DNA of 64,000 nt, from assembly GCF_900111245.1 (NCBI RefSeq), contig NZ_FOGO01000002.1, positions 372,001-436,000 on the forward strand. The letters are read 5' to 3'. Below the pieces are notes generated by a model. It worked only from the letters and a program-made list of their open reading frames with translations, did not search any database and had not been told where the DNA came from. A program made the translations under genes and the position numbers. The stretch comes from Streptomyces qinglanensis (GTDB lineage: Bacteria > Actinomycetota > Actinomycetes > Streptomycetales > Streptomycetaceae). Positions 14,442 to 23,575 of this stretch are shown here, piece after piece. The stretch's first letter is position 1; each line of letters begins with the position of its first letter.

Positions 14442-17144
14442 TCACTCCCTCCGGGAGCCGACAGGACCGCCGAAGATCTGGCCGCTGTCGTTGCCGCCGG
14501 GATCGCCGGTACCGCCCCCGTCGCCGCCCGGGCCGGATGTTCCGCCGCCGTTTCCGCCGCCGCCGTTGCCGCCGCCGCCGTTTCCGCCGTTGTCGTTTCC
14601 GCCGTTGTCCTGGCACCGCGGGTCGAGCGGCGGGCAGCTCGTGTCGGACGGGGAGGGGTCGCTGGACTCGGACTCCGAGGGCTCCTCGGACGGCGTCTCA
14701 CTCGGCGTCTCCGAGGGGGTCGGCGGCGCCGAGGTCTCGGTCGGTGTCGGCTCGGGGCTCTCACCGGGCCCGTAGACCTTCTCCCCGATGGGCTGGGCCT
14801 TGGGGAACGGCTTGACGCTCGTGCCCTTGAGGGCGGCCTTCATGTAGGAGGTCCAGATCTGCGCCGGGAACGAAGCGCCGTGGATCTTCTCCTGGCCACC
14901 GGTGCCGAACATCTCCAGGAACTTGCGGTCCTTGGCGGAGGCGTCGTCGTTCATCCGCCACATGCCGATCGCGGTCGACAACTGCGGGGTGTATCCGGCG
15001 AACCAGGCCGACTTGTTGCCGTCCGTCGTACCCGTCTTGCCGGCCGCCGGGCGGCCCAGCGCCTTGGCGACGGTGCCGGTGCCCCGCTCGACGACGTCCG
15101 TCAGCACGTCGGTGACGTTGTTGGCCACCTGCGGGCTGAAGGACTGCTTGACCTGGTGCTCGGGCAGGGTGAGGCGCTTGCTGTCCTGGTCGACGACCTT
15201 GGTCACCGAGTACAGGTCGTGCTGCTTGCCCTCTGCGGCGAACGTGCCGTAGCCGCCGGCCATCCGGATCGCGCTCGGGGTGGAGATACCCAGCGAGAAG
15301 GAGGGGCCGTTCGACTTGTTGAGGCTGGAGGGCAGCAGTCCGGCGTCCTCGGCGTTCTTGCGTACCGTCGGGATCCCCACGTCCATGCCGAGCTGCACGT
15401 ACGGCGTGTTCACCGAGTGCACCATGGCCTCACGCAGGTTGATCCGGTAGTTGTGCGACTTGTCGCCGTAGTCCTGGTTGCCGTCGTTGACCTGCCGCCA
15501 GGACTCGCCTTCCTTGTTCTTCCAGATCTCGCCGTTGTAGTTGCGGACGAGCATCTTGTTCTTGCCGCTGTAGTAGCTGGTGTCCGGGTTGGCGAGGGTG
15601 CGCTCGGCGGCGGATTGCTGCTCGCCCCCGCTGCGGTCGCGCACCCCGTCGCGCATGGCGGCGCTCAGCACGAACGGCTTGAAGGTGGAGCCGACGGGCA
15701 CACCGGTCTCGTCCGCGTTGTTGGTGAAGTGCTTGACGTAGTCCTTGCCGCCGTACAGGGCCACGATTCTGCCGTCGCTCGGGTCGACCGAGGCGCCGCC
15801 GAACTGCACGTGGGTGTCCAGATCGGGTCGTTTCTTCGGGTCGATGTTCTCGTCGTAGACCTTGTTGACCGCGTCCCGGAGTGCGAACGTCTTCTTCTTC
15901 TCGAAGGTCGTGGTGATCTGGTAGCCGCCGCGGTTGAGCTGCTCGCGGGTGAGGACGTCGTTGTTGACCAGGTAGCGGTTGGCCAGGTCGATCAGGTAGC
16001 CCTTCTGCCCCCGCTTGTCCATCGCCTTCTTCGGCGGCTTGATGTTCGGCAGACCCTTGTCGATCCACTCGTCCGCCTTGGCGCGGGACATCTTGTGGAC
16101 CTCGACCTCGCGGTTGAGGACGGACGCCCACTTCTTCTGCGAACGCTCCTCGTTGGCCTTCCGGTCGCCCTCGTAGGGGTCGTAGAGCGCGGAGCCGTTC
16201 AGCAGCGTCGTCAGGTACGCGCCCTCGGACGGGGTGATGTCGGCGACGTCCTTGTCGAAGTACGCCTGCGAGGCCGCCTGGACACCGAAGGCGCCGCGGC
16301 CGAAGTATGCGGTGTTGAGGTACCCCTCCAGGATCTCCGACTTCTTCATCGTGGCGCCGGCCTTGATGGAGATGAACAGCTCCGTGACCTTGCGCTTGAT
16401 GGTCTGGTCCTGGGTGAGGTAGTTGTTCTTGACGAACTGCTGGGTGATCGTCGAACCGCCCTGGGTCTCACCGCCGGTCGCCATGTTGAAGCCGGCCCGT
16501 GCGATACCCATCGGGTCGACGCCGGAGTCGTCCCAGAACGAGGCGTTCTCCGAGGCGACGACCGCGTGCTGGAGCGACTTGGGCATCTGGCTCAGCGAGA
16601 CGTTCTGCCGGTTCTTCTCCCCTTCGGCGCCCGCCACCGCGAGCCGGTCGCCGCCCTTCCAGTAGTAGACGTTCGTCTGCGAGCGCGCGTCCGCCTTGGC
16701 CTGGTCGGGGACCTCCACCATCCACAGGCCGATCGCGAAGGCGACGATCAGCAGCCCGACGAAGCCGAAGCAGGTGGCGGACACCAGCTTCCAGGACGGC
16801 AGCCAGCGCCGCACGCCGTGCTTCCCGGCCCGCGGGTAGTCGATGAAGCGCTTGCGCTCCGGCGTCTCGCGGCCGCGACCGGCTCCGCGCCGTCCGCCCT
16901 GGGCGTTCGCGGCGGCTGCCGAGGCGCGGCGCCGTCCGCCGCCCTGGGCGGCTCTCCTGGCCTCCGCGCGCCCGCCGTGGCCGGACCCGCCGGGTGCCGA
17001 CCGGTGGCCCTGTGCTTCAGGACCCGGCTCGGAGGGCGGCTGCTGCCCGCCACCGCGGGAGGCCGACCGGCGACCGGAGGACGGTGGCGGCTGCGCCGCA
17101 CGACGGCCGCGCCCCTGCGGCGGCTTTCGACGGTTTCCGCTCAT
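14442..17144 (-). CDS. Class A penicillin-binding protein (transglycosylase/transpeptidase)
   Basis: 900 residues: a basic, disordered cytoplasmic N-terminus; one membrane helix near residues 110-135 (LVSATCFGFVGLLIVAFAIGLW); a GT51 transglycosylase domain with the catalytic Glu in ASENASFWDDSG and the GGSTITQQFVKN motif; and a transpeptidase domain with SxxK (GSTFKPF), SxN (HSVNTPYVQ) and KTG (KTGTTDGNKSAWFAGYTP). It polymerises and cross-links peptidoglycan outside the membrane. The C-terminus is a long Thr/Ser/Pro/Glu linker followed by a Gly/Asn-rich tail, with two cysteines at PPLDPRCQ. It is divergent from the PadR gene. Confidence 0.93.
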   Translation of the reverse strand: MSGNRRKPPQGRGRRAAQPPPSSGRRSASRGGGQQPPSEPGPEAQGHRSAPGGSGHGGRAEARRAAQGGGRRRASAAAANAQGGRRGAGRGRETPERKRFIDYPRAGKHGVRRWLPSWKLVSATCFGFVGLLIVAFAIGLWMVEVPDQAKADARSQTNVYYWKGGDRLAVAGAEGEKNRQNVSLSQMPKSLQHAVVASENASFWDDSGVDPMGIARAGFNMATGGETQGGSTITQQFVKNNYLTQDQTIKRKVTELFISIKAGATMKKSEILEGYLNTAYFGRGAFGVQAASQAYFDKDVADITPSEGAYLTTLLNGSALYDPYEGDRKANEERSQKKWASVLNREVEVHKMSRAKADEWIDKGLPNIKPPKKAMDKRGQKGYLIDLANRYLVNNDVLTREQLNRGGYQITTTFEKKKTFALRDAVNKVYDENIDPKKRPDLDTHVQFGGASVDPSDGRIVALYGGKDYVKHFTNNADETGVPVGSTFKPFVLSAAMRDGVRDRSGGEQQSAAERTLANPDTSYYSGKNKMLVRNYNGEIWKNKEGESWRQVNDGNQDYGDKSHNYRINLREAMVHSVNTPYVQLGMDVGIPTVRKNAEDAGLLPSSLNKSNGPSFSLGISTPSAIRMAGGYGTFAAEGKQHDLYSVTKVVDQDSKRLTLPEHQVKQSFSPQVANNVTDVLTDVVERGTGTVAKALGRPAAGKTGTTDGNKSAWFAGYTPQLSTAIGMWRMNDDASAKDRKFLEMFGTGGQEKIHGASFPAQIWTSYMKAALKGTSVKPFPKAQPIGEKVYGPGESPEPTPTETSAPPTPSETPSETPSEEPSESESSDPSPSDTSCPPLDPRCQDNGGNDNGGNGGGGNGGGGNGGGTSGPGGDGGGTGDPGGNDSGQIFGGPVGSRRE

Positions 17145-17442
17145 TGGAACAGCTACTCCTCGGGCAGGCGGCCCGTGCGCCTGAAGGTGGCAGTTTGCTT
17201 CTGGTCCCCCCGGGTGCGCCGGGACGGGAGAACCGGACCCGGACGCACTTCACCGGAGACGAGGACGCGCACTCGCGTCGCACGGTTCCCGGTGGTCTGC
17301 ACGCGGACAGACTACGCAGCTCCAAAACCATCCTTAGCCGGTATTCGCCACAAAGGACGCAAAGGTACTCCGGCGAATCGGCGATGTGAGGGCCTTCACC
17401 GACCCCCCTCTTGTCGCTCCCGTCACCGCGTTCTATCGTCGG

Positions 17443-17463
17443 GATGTATCGAGTCGATACATC
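17443..17463. promoter_or_regulatory. Perfect palindromic operator, probably PadR autoregulatory
   Basis: Half-site GATGTATCGA and its exact reverse complement flank a single central G. The site lies 61 bp upstream of the PadR GTG start, where autorepressor operators of this family usually sit. The symmetry is seen directly; the binding protein is inferred from position. Confidence 0.7.
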
Positions 17464-17468
17464 AGAGC

Positions 17469-17501
17469 GAGATAAGCGCGAGATAAGCGCGGGACAAGCG
17501 G
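17469..17501. repeat. 11-bp direct repeat array upstream of padR
   Basis: GAGATAAGCGC occurs twice in tandem, followed by a degenerate third copy GGGACAAGCGG. The 11-bp period is about one helical turn. It lies between the palindrome and the GGAGG ribosome-binding site. Confidence 0.7.
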
Positions 17502-17524
17502 TTGTGGACGGAGGTGGGCGGACA

Positions 17525-18163
17525 GTGAGCAGGCGCTCCGGCGTTCTCGAGTTCGCCGTACTCGGTCTGCTGCGCGAGTCCCCGATGCACGGGTACGAGC
17601 TGCGCAAGCGGCTCAACACCTCGCTCGGCGTCTTCCGCGCCTTCAGCTACGGCTCGCTCTACCCCTGCCTCAAAGCGCTGGTGCAGCGCGGCTGGCTGGT
17701 GGAGGAGCCGAGCGAGCAGCCGGAGGAGCAGCAGTCCGCGCGGGCCCAGACAACCCCGCTGGCCGGGCGCCGGGCGAAGATCGTGTACCGGCTGACGGCC
17801 GACGGCAAGGAGCACTTCGAGGAACTGCTCTCCCAGACGGGTCCCGACACCTGGGAGGACGAGCACTTCGGCGTCCGCTTCGCGTTCTTCGGCCAGACCT
17901 CGCGCGATGTCCGCATGCGCGTGCTGGAGGGACGCCGCAGCCGACTGGAGGAGAGGCTCGCGAAGATGCGCGCCTCCCTCGCCCGTACCCGGGAGCGCCT
18001 CGACGACTACACGCTCGAACTCCAGCGCCACGGCATGGAATCCGTGGAGCGCGAGGTCCGCTGGCTCAGCGAACTCATCGAGAGCGAGCGTGCGGGGCGC
18101 CCGGCGCGGGAGACCCGTCCGGACCGTCCCGCACCGGGTCCGTCCGACAACACCGACAGATGA
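17525..18163 (+). CDS. PadR family transcriptional regulator
   Basis: A 212-residue protein with a winged helix at the N-terminus ([54 protein letters not shown], the PadR hallmark). A beta-wing ([18 protein letters not shown]) and a C-terminal helical region for dimerisation ([34 protein letters not shown]) follow. The GTG start gives [10 protein letters not shown], matching where the family begins, with GGAGG upstream. The tail is basic and disordered. It lies 50 bp upstream of the inositol-phosphate synthase gene on the same strand, so it may regulate that gene as well as itself. The long arm between wing and helices ([19 protein letters not shown]) is larger than usual. Confidence 0.9.
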   Translation: MSRRSGVLEFAVLGLLRESPMHGYELRKRLNTSLGVFRAFSYGSLYPCLKALVQRGWLVEEPSEQPEEQQSARAQTTPLAGRRAKIVYRLTADGKEHFEELLSQTGPDTWEDEHFGVRFAFFGQTSRDVRMRVLEGRRSRLEERLAKMRASLARTRERLDDYTLELQRHGMESVEREVRWLSELIESERAGRPARETRPDRPAPGPSDNTDR

Positions 18164-18213
18164 GGCCGTGCTCCGTCGCGAGCCTCAGCGAGAACACACA
18201 GGGAGCAACCGGA

Positions 18214-19296
18214 ATGGGTTCGGTTCGCGTAGCCATCGCCGGCGTGGGCAACTGCGCCGCATCGCTGGTCCAGGGCGTCGAGTACTACAAGGACGCCGAC
18301 CCGGACGGCAAGGTGCCGGGTCTGATGCACGTCCAGTTCGGCGACTACCACGTGCGCGACATCGAGTTCGTCGCCGCCTTCGACGTCGACGGCAAGAAGG
18401 TGGGCCTCGACCTGGCCGACGCCATCGGCGCCAGCGAGAACAACACCATCAAGATCTGCGACGTGCCGCCCACCGGCGTCTCCGTGCAGCGCGGCCACAC
18501 CCACGACGGTCTGGGCAAGTACTACCGCGAGACCATCGAGGAGTCCGACGCCGCCCCCGTCGACGTCGTCCGGGCGCTGAAGGACGCGCAGGCGGACGTG
18601 CTGGTCTGCTACCTGCCCGTGGGTTCGCAGTCGGCCGTCGAGTTCTACGCGCAGTGCGCCCTGGACGCCGGGGTGGCCTTCGTCAACGCGCTCCCGGTCT
18701 TCATCGCCGGCACCAAGGAGTGGGCGGACAAGTTCACCGCCGCGGGCGTGCCGATCGTCGGTGACGACATCAAGTCGCAGGTCGGCGCCACCATCACACA
18801 CCGGGTGATGGCGAAGCTGTTCGAGGACCGCGGGGTCGTCCTGGACCGCACGATGCAGCTCAACGTCGGCGGCAACATGGACTTCAAGAACATGCTGGAG
18901 CGGGAGCGGCTGGAGTCCAAGAAGATCTCCAAGACGCAGGCCGTCACCTCCCAGATCCCCGACCGCGACCTGGGCGCCGACAACGTGCACATCGGCCCCT
19001 CGGACTTCGTCGCCTGGCTGGACGACCGCAAGTGGGCCTACGTCCGGCTGGAGGGCCGTGCCTTCGGCGACGTGCCGCTGAACCTGGAGTACAAGCTCGA
19101 GGTGTGGGACTCGCCCAACTCCGCCGGTGTGATCATCGATGCGCTGCGCGCTGCGAAGATCGCCAAGGACCGCGGTATCGGCGGCCCGATCCTCTCGGCC
19201 TCCTCGTACTTCATGAAGTCGCCGCCCGTGCAGTACTTCGACGACGTGGCCCGGCAGAACGTGCAGGACTTCATCGACGGCAAGGCCGAGCGCTGA
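18214..19296 (+). CDS. ino1: myo-Inositol-1-phosphate synthase
   Basis: 360 residues, the usual length of the short actinobacterial enzyme. It begins [18 protein letters not shown], the NAD-binding Rossmann motif. It has the conserved [15 protein letters not shown] and [12 protein letters not shown] segments with active-site lysines, then [27 protein letters not shown]. It converts glucose 6-phosphate to inositol 1-phosphate, feeding phosphatidylinositol and, in actinomycetes, mycothiol. The ATG has GGGAGC upstream. It probably forms a transcription unit with padR and is followed by a strong hairpin terminator. Confidence 0.96.
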   Translation: MGSVRVAIAGVGNCAASLVQGVEYYKDADPDGKVPGLMHVQFGDYHVRDIEFVAAFDVDGKKVGLDLADAIGASENNTIKICDVPPTGVSVQRGHTHDGLGKYYRETIEESDAAPVDVVRALKDAQADVLVCYLPVGSQSAVEFYAQCALDAGVAFVNALPVFIAGTKEWADKFTAAGVPIVGDDIKSQVGATITHRVMAKLFEDRGVVLDRTMQLNVGGNMDFKNMLERERLESKKISKTQAVTSQIPDRDLGADNVHIGPSDFVAWLDDRKWAYVRLEGRAFGDVPLNLEYKLEVWDSPNSAGVIIDALRAAKIAKDRGIGGPILSASSYFMKSPPVQYFDDVARQNVQDFIDGKAER

Positions 19297-19320
19297 CCGC
19301 CGGCCGCTGACAGCACACCG

Positions 19321-19361
19321 CGAGGAGGGGCCCGGGGACGTTTTCCCCGGGCCCCTCCTCG
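19321..19361. terminator. Strong bidirectional hairpin terminator
   Basis: A perfect 18-bp stem (arms at 19321-19338 and 19344-19361, starting CGAGGAGGGGCCC) closes a 5-base loop CGTTT. It separates ino1 from the convergent alanine-racemase-like gene. Confidence 0.85.
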
Positions 19362-19511
19362 TATGCGCTTACGTGCTGTACGTGCTGTGTCCGCTGTATG
19401 CGCTCGCGCGCAGCCGGGGCGGACGGCCCGCGCGGCCGCAGCCGTGGTCCGCGGCTCGCCGTCAGAGCGCTGGTCAGCCCGTTGCCGTCAGCAACCGCGG
19501 CAGGGCCGCCG

Positions 19512-20543
19512 TCAGCGGTCCACCGTCCGGTCCACCGCCGTGGTGGTGTGGCGGAGGATCGCGACGAGCTCCTCGCCCACGTGCGGCTCCGGGGCGTCCG
19601 CGGGGACGAACAGGATGGAGACCTGCATGTGCGGCGGCTCGGCGAACCAGCGCTGCTTGCCCGCCCAGACGAACGGGGAGAGGTTCCGGTTGACGGTCGC
19701 CAGGCCCGCGCGGGCCACGCCCTTGGCGCGCGGTGTGATGCCGTGCAGCGCCTTGGGGGACTCCAGGCCCACCCCGTGCGAGGTGCCGCCCGCGACGACG
19801 ACCAGCCAGCCGTCGCCGGACGCCTTGGCCTGCCGGTAGCCGAACCGCTCGCCCTTGGCCACCCGGCTGACGTCCAGGATCGCGCCCCGGTACTCGGTGG
19901 CGGCATGGTCGCCCAGCCACAGCCGGGTGCCGATCCGGGCGCGGAAGCGGGTCTGCGGGAACTGCTGCTGGAGGACGGCGAACTCCTCCGGCAGCAGGTG
20001 GCTGACGAACATGGTGTCCAGCGGCAGCCTCGCGGCGCGCAGCCGGTCCATCCAGCCGATGACCTCCTCCACCGCGTCCGAGCCGTCGGCCCGGTCCAGT
20101 GGCAGGTGGATGGCGAAACCTTCCAGACGGACCTCGTCGATGGCGGCGTGCAGCCGCGGCAGGTCCTGCTCGGTGACTCCGTGCCGCTTCATGCTGCTCA
20201 TCACCTCGATGACGACCCGGGCCCCGCGCATGAGGCCCACGCCCTCCACCGAGGAGACCGAGCGGATGGCGCGGTCGGGCAGCGGCACCGGTTCCTCGTC
20301 CTTGCGGAACGGGGTGAGCACCAGCAGATCGCCGCCGAACAGGTCCTTCGTACGGGCCGCCTCGTAGGTGGTGCCGACGGCCAGGATGTCGGCACCGAAC
20401 GCGGTGGCCTCGTCGGCCAGGCGCTCGTGGCCGAAGCCGTAGCCGTTGCCCTTGCAGACCGGCACGATGCCCGGGAACTGCTGGATCACGGTCTGCTGGT
20501 GCGCCCGCCAGCGATCGTTGTCGACGTAGAGGGAGAGCGCCAT
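19512..20543 (-). CDS. Alanine racemase N-terminal-domain protein (PLP enzyme)
   Basis: 343 residues. The N-terminus LYVDNDRWRAHQQTVIQQFPGIVPVCKGNGYGFGHERLADEA contains the PLP-lysine motif KGNGYGFG of fold type III (alanine racemase barrel). RIGTRLWLG and HGVGLESPKALHGITPRAKGVARAGLATVNRNLSP follow in the C-terminal part. It lacks a typical full C-terminal racemase signature, so the substrate is uncertain; an amino-acid racemase or related PLP enzyme is most likely. It lies just downstream of femX on the same strand (about 107 bp), which suggests a role in peptidoglycan cross-bridge or cell-wall amino-acid supply. Confidence 0.8.
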   Translation of the reverse strand: MALSLYVDNDRWRAHQQTVIQQFPGIVPVCKGNGYGFGHERLADEATAFGADILAVGTTYEAARTKDLFGGDLLVLTPFRKDEEPVPLPDRAIRSVSSVEGVGLMRGARVVIEVMSSMKRHGVTEQDLPRLHAAIDEVRLEGFAIHLPLDRADGSDAVEEVIGWMDRLRAARLPLDTMFVSHLLPEEFAVLQQQFPQTRFRARIGTRLWLGDHAATEYRGAILDVSRVAKGERFGYRQAKASGDGWLVVVAGGTSHGVGLESPKALHGITPRAKGVARAGLATVNRNLSPFVWAGKQRWFAEPPHMQVSILFVPADAPEPHVGEELVAILRHTTTAVDRTVDR

Positions 20544-20650
20544 GGCCGGTACGGAACCTTTCTGGTGGGGTCGTCTGGTGGGGTCGTGCTGTCAGACGGA
20601 GACAGGCGGACAGGAGACAGGCGGACAGCGGGACGGGCGCGGGGAGCGCG

Positions 20651-21781
20651 TCAGCGGCGCGACATGTACATGTCGAGCGCCTTGTGCAGCAGCTTGTTGA
20701 GCGGAAAGTCCCACTCGCCGAGGTACTCGGCCGCCTGCCCACCGGTACCGACCTTGAACTGGATCAGGCCGAACAGGTGGTCGTTCTCGTCCAGCGAATC
20801 GCTGATTCCGCGCAGGTCGTAGACGCTCGCACCCAGTGCGTAGGCGTCCTGCAGCATCCGCCACTGCATCGCGTTGGAGGGCCGCACCTCGCGCTTGTGG
20901 TTGGCGGAGGCGCCGTAGGAGTACCAGACGTGGCCGCCGACGACCAGCATGGTGGCGGCCGAGATGCGCTCGCCCTCGTGCTCCGCGAAGTAGAGCCGCA
21001 TCCGCTGCGGGTCCTCGGCGTTCAGCACGTTCCACATGCGCTGGAAGTACGCCTTGGGCCGGGGCCGGAACCGGTCGCGCTCGGCGGTGATCTCGTACAG
21101 CCGCTGCCACTCGTCCAGGTCGTACGGGTTGGCCATGTCGCCCTGGACCACCTGCACCCCGGCCTTGTCGGCCTTCTTGATGTTGCGGCGCCAGAGCTGG
21201 TTGAAGCTCTTGTGCACGTCCTCCAGCGAGCGCCCCTCCAGCGGGACCTGGAAGACGTAGCGCGGCTGCACGTCGCCGAAGCCCGCGCCGCCGTCCTCGC
21301 CCTGCTGCCAGCCCATCCTGCGCAGCTTGTCGGCCACCTCGAAGGCGCGCGGCTCGATGTGCGTGGCCTCGATGTCCCGCAGCCGCTTGACGTCCTGGTC
21401 CTGGATGCCCTTCTTGATGGCCGCCGCGTCCCAGCGCCGGATCACCACGGGCGGGCCCATCTTCACGGAGAAGGCGCCGTGCTGCTTGAGGTGGTCGAGC
21501 ATCGGGCGCAGCCACTCGTCCAGATTGGGCGCGTACCAGTTGATCACCGGGCCCTCGGGCAGATACGCGAGGTAGCGCTTGACCTTCGGAAGCTGCCGGT
21601 AGAGCACCAGACCGGCCCCCACCATCTCGCCCGTACGCTCGTCGAACCAGCCCAGGCTCTCCGAACGCCACTCGTTCTTGACGTCCGCCCACGCGGGCAC
21701 CTGACAGTGGCTTGCCGACGGCAGGCTCTGGATATACGCCAGATGCTGCTCTCGGCTGACGGTCCTCAGGGTCAGGCTCAT
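20651..21781 (-). CDS. femX: FemX-type lipid II:glycine glycyltransferase (FemABX family)
   Basis: 376 residues. FemABX/GNAT-fold features are visible: MSLTLRTVSREQHLAYIQSLPSASHCQVPAWADVK at the N-terminus, AYLPEGPVINWYAP, NLWRRNIKKADKAGVQV-like basic helices (QLWRRNIKKADKAGV), and a C-terminal YDLRGISDSLDENDHLFGLIQFKVGTGG motif typical of the family. The enzyme adds the first glycine of the interpeptide bridge from glycyl-tRNA to lipid II, consistent with the Gly bridge of Streptomyces LL-DAP peptidoglycan. The ATG at 21781 was chosen over an upstream start because MSLTLRTVS is where the family begins. It clusters with wall genes in this window. Confidence 0.88.
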   Translation of the reverse strand: MSLTLRTVSREQHLAYIQSLPSASHCQVPAWADVKNEWRSESLGWFDERTGEMVGAGLVLYRQLPKVKRYLAYLPEGPVINWYAPNLDEWLRPMLDHLKQHGAFSVKMGPPVVIRRWDAAAIKKGIQDQDVKRLRDIEATHIEPRAFEVADKLRRMGWQQGEDGGAGFGDVQPRYVFQVPLEGRSLEDVHKSFNQLWRRNIKKADKAGVQVVQGDMANPYDLDEWQRLYEITAERDRFRPRPKAYFQRMWNVLNAEDPQRMRLYFAEHEGERISAATMLVVGGHVWYSYGASANHKREVRPSNAMQWRMLQDAYALGASVYDLRGISDSLDENDHLFGLIQFKVGTGGQAAEYLGEWDFPLNKLLHKALDMYMSRR

Positions 21782-21890
21782 GGCGGGACGCTCCTCCGGC
21801 GAACTGACGATGCTCGCCGGGAAGCCTACTGTGCCCCGCAACGCCCTGTTCGGCCCAGGGCCGGGCCGGAGAGGCGGTTTCCCGCCCCTG

Positions 21891-21982
21891 CCGGCTCCCG
21901 CGCGGGCCGCTCCCCGGCTCCCGCGCGGTGCGCCCTCCGGCTCCCGCGCGGGCCGCCCTCCGGCTCCCGCGCGGTGCGCCCG
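21891..21982. repeat. About 23-bp tandem repeat in gap upstream of femX
   Basis: Four copies of a 23-24 bp unit (CCGGCTCCCGCGCGG followed by GCCGC or TGCGCC) fill the gap between the femX start and the next small membrane gene. Even and odd copies alternate in their ends, so the duplicated unit may be about 47 bp. Confidence 0.75.
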
Positions 21983-21995
21983 CCTACGGCACCGG

Positions 21996-22298
21996 CTACG
22001 GCACCAGGCCGCCGTGCGCCACGCCCAGGTAGAACCCGACCGCCGCGGCGCCGAGCCCGATGATCGTCACGAACCGCTCACCTGTCGTCGCGGAGATGAA
22101 CTGGCCCCAGGCCCCGGTGAGGATCCCGATCAGTCCCGCCCACGAGCCGATCATGTGCAGCCCCGGCCACCACGCGGTGATCACGGCCACCAGGCCCAGC
22201 AGAAGCGTCACGCTCGCGAAGGAGTTCTCCACGGGATGCCGCTTGCCGTCGGAGTTCAGATAGGAGAAAGGATGGTTCCAGCGCACTGCCTGTGCCAT
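21996..22298 (-). CDS. Small membrane protein, four-helix, unknown function
   Basis: 100 residues starting MAQAVRWNHPFSYLNSDGKRHPVENSFASVTLLLGLVAVITAWWPGLHMIGSWAGLIGILTGAWGQFISA. Three to four short hydrophobic helices follow a cytoplasmic N-terminus. GGGAGG precedes the ATG at good spacing. The type is conserved in Streptomyces between femX and the rpsF operon. No function is known, and none can be seen beyond membrane location. Confidence 0.75.
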   Translation of the reverse strand: MAQAVRWNHPFSYLNSDGKRHPVENSFASVTLLLGLVAVITAWWPGLHMIGSWAGLIGILTGAWGQFISATTGERFVTIIGLGAAAVGFYLGVAHGGLVP

Positions 22299-22477
22299 GT
22301 GGCACCTCCCGACGCAGCTCCGGACAGTGTGACGCGGCTCCGGGCGGGGACGCGGCTCCCGGGGGGAAGCGCGGCGCCGACTGTAACGCCGCTCACAGCT
22401 GAGGTGTCCAGATTGCTCCGGGTTACCCCTGGATTTCAACCGGAAGGCCGTGGCCGGGTAGGCTGGCTCGTCTGCAC

Positions 22478-22516
22478 CCCGCGGGTGCGGAAACGACTCC
22501 CGCGGGTGCGGAAACG
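22478..22516 (+). repeat. 18-bp direct repeat pair in the rpsF leader
   Basis: The 18-base unit CCCGCGGGTGCGGAAACG occurs at 22478-22495 and again at 22499-22516, a period of 21 bp (two helical turns). It lies within 100 bp of the rpsF start. Confidence 0.8.
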
Positions 22517-22532
22517 CATCACGACCCTCCTG

Positions 22533-22549
22533 CCACGGAACGACCGTGG
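22533..22549 (+). promoter_or_regulatory. Hairpin in rpsF leader, candidate S6:S18 autoregulatory element
   Basis: Arms CCACGG and CCGTGG close a 5-base loop AACGA, 12-20 bases before the Shine-Dalgarno AGAGGAGGTGG. Many bacteria regulate this operon by S6:S18 binding to a leader hairpin. This one is a positional candidate; I could not confirm the conserved bulge. Confidence 0.35.
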
Positions 22550-22578
22550 CCGCTGAGTCCAGAGGAGGTGGGTTCCAC

Positions 22579-22869
22579 ATGCGTCACTACGAGGTGATGG
22601 TCATCCTCGACCCCGATCTGGAGGAGCGCGCTGTCTCCCCCCTGATCGAGAGCTTCCTTTCCGTCGTCCGCGAGGGCAACGGCAAGGTCGAGAAGGTCGA
22701 CACCTGGGGCCGTCGTCGTCTCTCCTACGAGATCAACAAGAAGCCCGAGGGCATCTACTCGGTCATCGACATGCAGGCCGAGCCCGCTGTGGTCAAGGAG
22801 CTCGACCGGCAGATGAACCTGAACGAGTCCGTCCTGCGGACCAAGGTCCTGCGCCCGTCGACCCACTGA
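22579..22869 (+). CDS. rpsF: 30S ribosomal protein S6
   Basis: 96 residues beginning [30 protein letters not shown] and containing [27 protein letters not shown], the S6 ferredoxin-like fold signature. S6 binds S18 and 16S rRNA in the small-subunit platform. A strong AGAGGAGG box precedes the ATG. First gene of the rpsF-ssb-rpsR-rplI operon. Confidence 0.97.
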   Translation: MRHYEVMVILDPDLEERAVSPLIESFLSVVREGNGKVEKVDTWGRRRLSYEINKKPEGIYSVIDMQAEPAVVKELDRQMNLNESVLRTKVLRPSTH

Positions 22870-22958
22870 GGCCGACTCCCGAGTAGCACCGAGCACCACA
22901 GCTCCACCGAGCACCACCAGGCACCACAGCAGCCAGCAGCACGCCGAGAGGTTCACCC

Positions 22959-23552
22959 ATGGCAGGCGAGACCGTCATCACGGTCGTCGGCAATCTCGTC
23001 GACGACCCCGAGCTGCGCTTCACCCCCTCCGGTGCGGCGGTCGCGAAGTTCCGTGTCGCGTCCACTCCCCGCACCTTCGACCGGCAGACCAACGAGTGGA
23101 AGGACGGCGAGAGCCTGTTCCTGACCTGCTCGGTCTGGCGGCAGGCGGCGGAGAACGTCGCCGAGTCCCTCACCAAGGGCACCCGCGTCATCGTGCAGGG
23201 CCGCCTCAAGCAGCGCTCGTACGAGGACCGTGAGGGGATCAAGCGCACGGTCTACGAGCTGGACGTCGACGAGGTCGGCGCCAGCCTCCGCAACGCCACG
23301 GCCAAGGTCACCAAGACCACCGGCCGCGGTGGCCAGGGCGGCGGCTTCGGCGGTGGCGGCGGCCAGGGCGGCGGCGGCAACTGGGGCGGCGGCCCCGGTG
23401 GCCAAGGCGGCCAGGGCGGCGGTCCCGCGAACGACCCGTGGGCCACCGGCCCGGCCGGAGGCGGCCAGGGCGGCGGCCAGGGCGGCGGCGGCAACTGGGG
23501 CGGTGCCCCCGGCGGCAACGGTGGCGGCTACTCGGACGAGCCACCCTTCTGA
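22959..23552 (+). CDS. ssb: Single-stranded DNA-binding protein
   Basis: 197 residues. The OB fold spans about 1-110 ([71 protein letters not shown]). A Gly/Gln/Asn-rich intrinsically disordered linker follows, and the tail SDEPPF is the acidic tip that docks partner proteins such as PriA, RecO or PolIII chi. It coats single-stranded DNA in replication and repair. The operon position between S6 and S18 is conserved. The linker holds repeated GGGNWGG blocks, so length polymorphism between strains is likely. Confidence 0.97.
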   Translation: MAGETVITVVGNLVDDPELRFTPSGAAVAKFRVASTPRTFDRQTNEWKDGESLFLTCSVWRQAAENVAESLTKGTRVIVQGRLKQRSYEDREGIKRTVYELDVDEVGASLRNATAKVTKTTGRGGQGGGFGGGGGQGGGGNWGGGPGGQGGQGGGPANDPWATGPAGGGQGGGQGGGGNWGGAPGGNGGGYSDEPPF

Positions 23553-23575
23553 GCGAAACTCATAGGAGTAGAGAC

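Larger units (their letters stand above)
17145..17524. other. Divergent regulatory region between PBP and padR genes
   Basis: About 380 bp without a supported gene. The padR-proximal half contains a perfect 21-bp palindrome and a short 11-bp direct repeat array (separate entries). No other signal is clear. Confidence 0.6.

Noticed and set aside
13251..17486. Plus-strand open frame of about 1,400 codons opposite the glycosyltransferase and PBP genes
   Set aside because: Antisense shadow: the minus-strand frames carry GT87 and full PBP motifs, and the plus-strand translation has no recognisable domain and is typical of GC-rich antisense reading.
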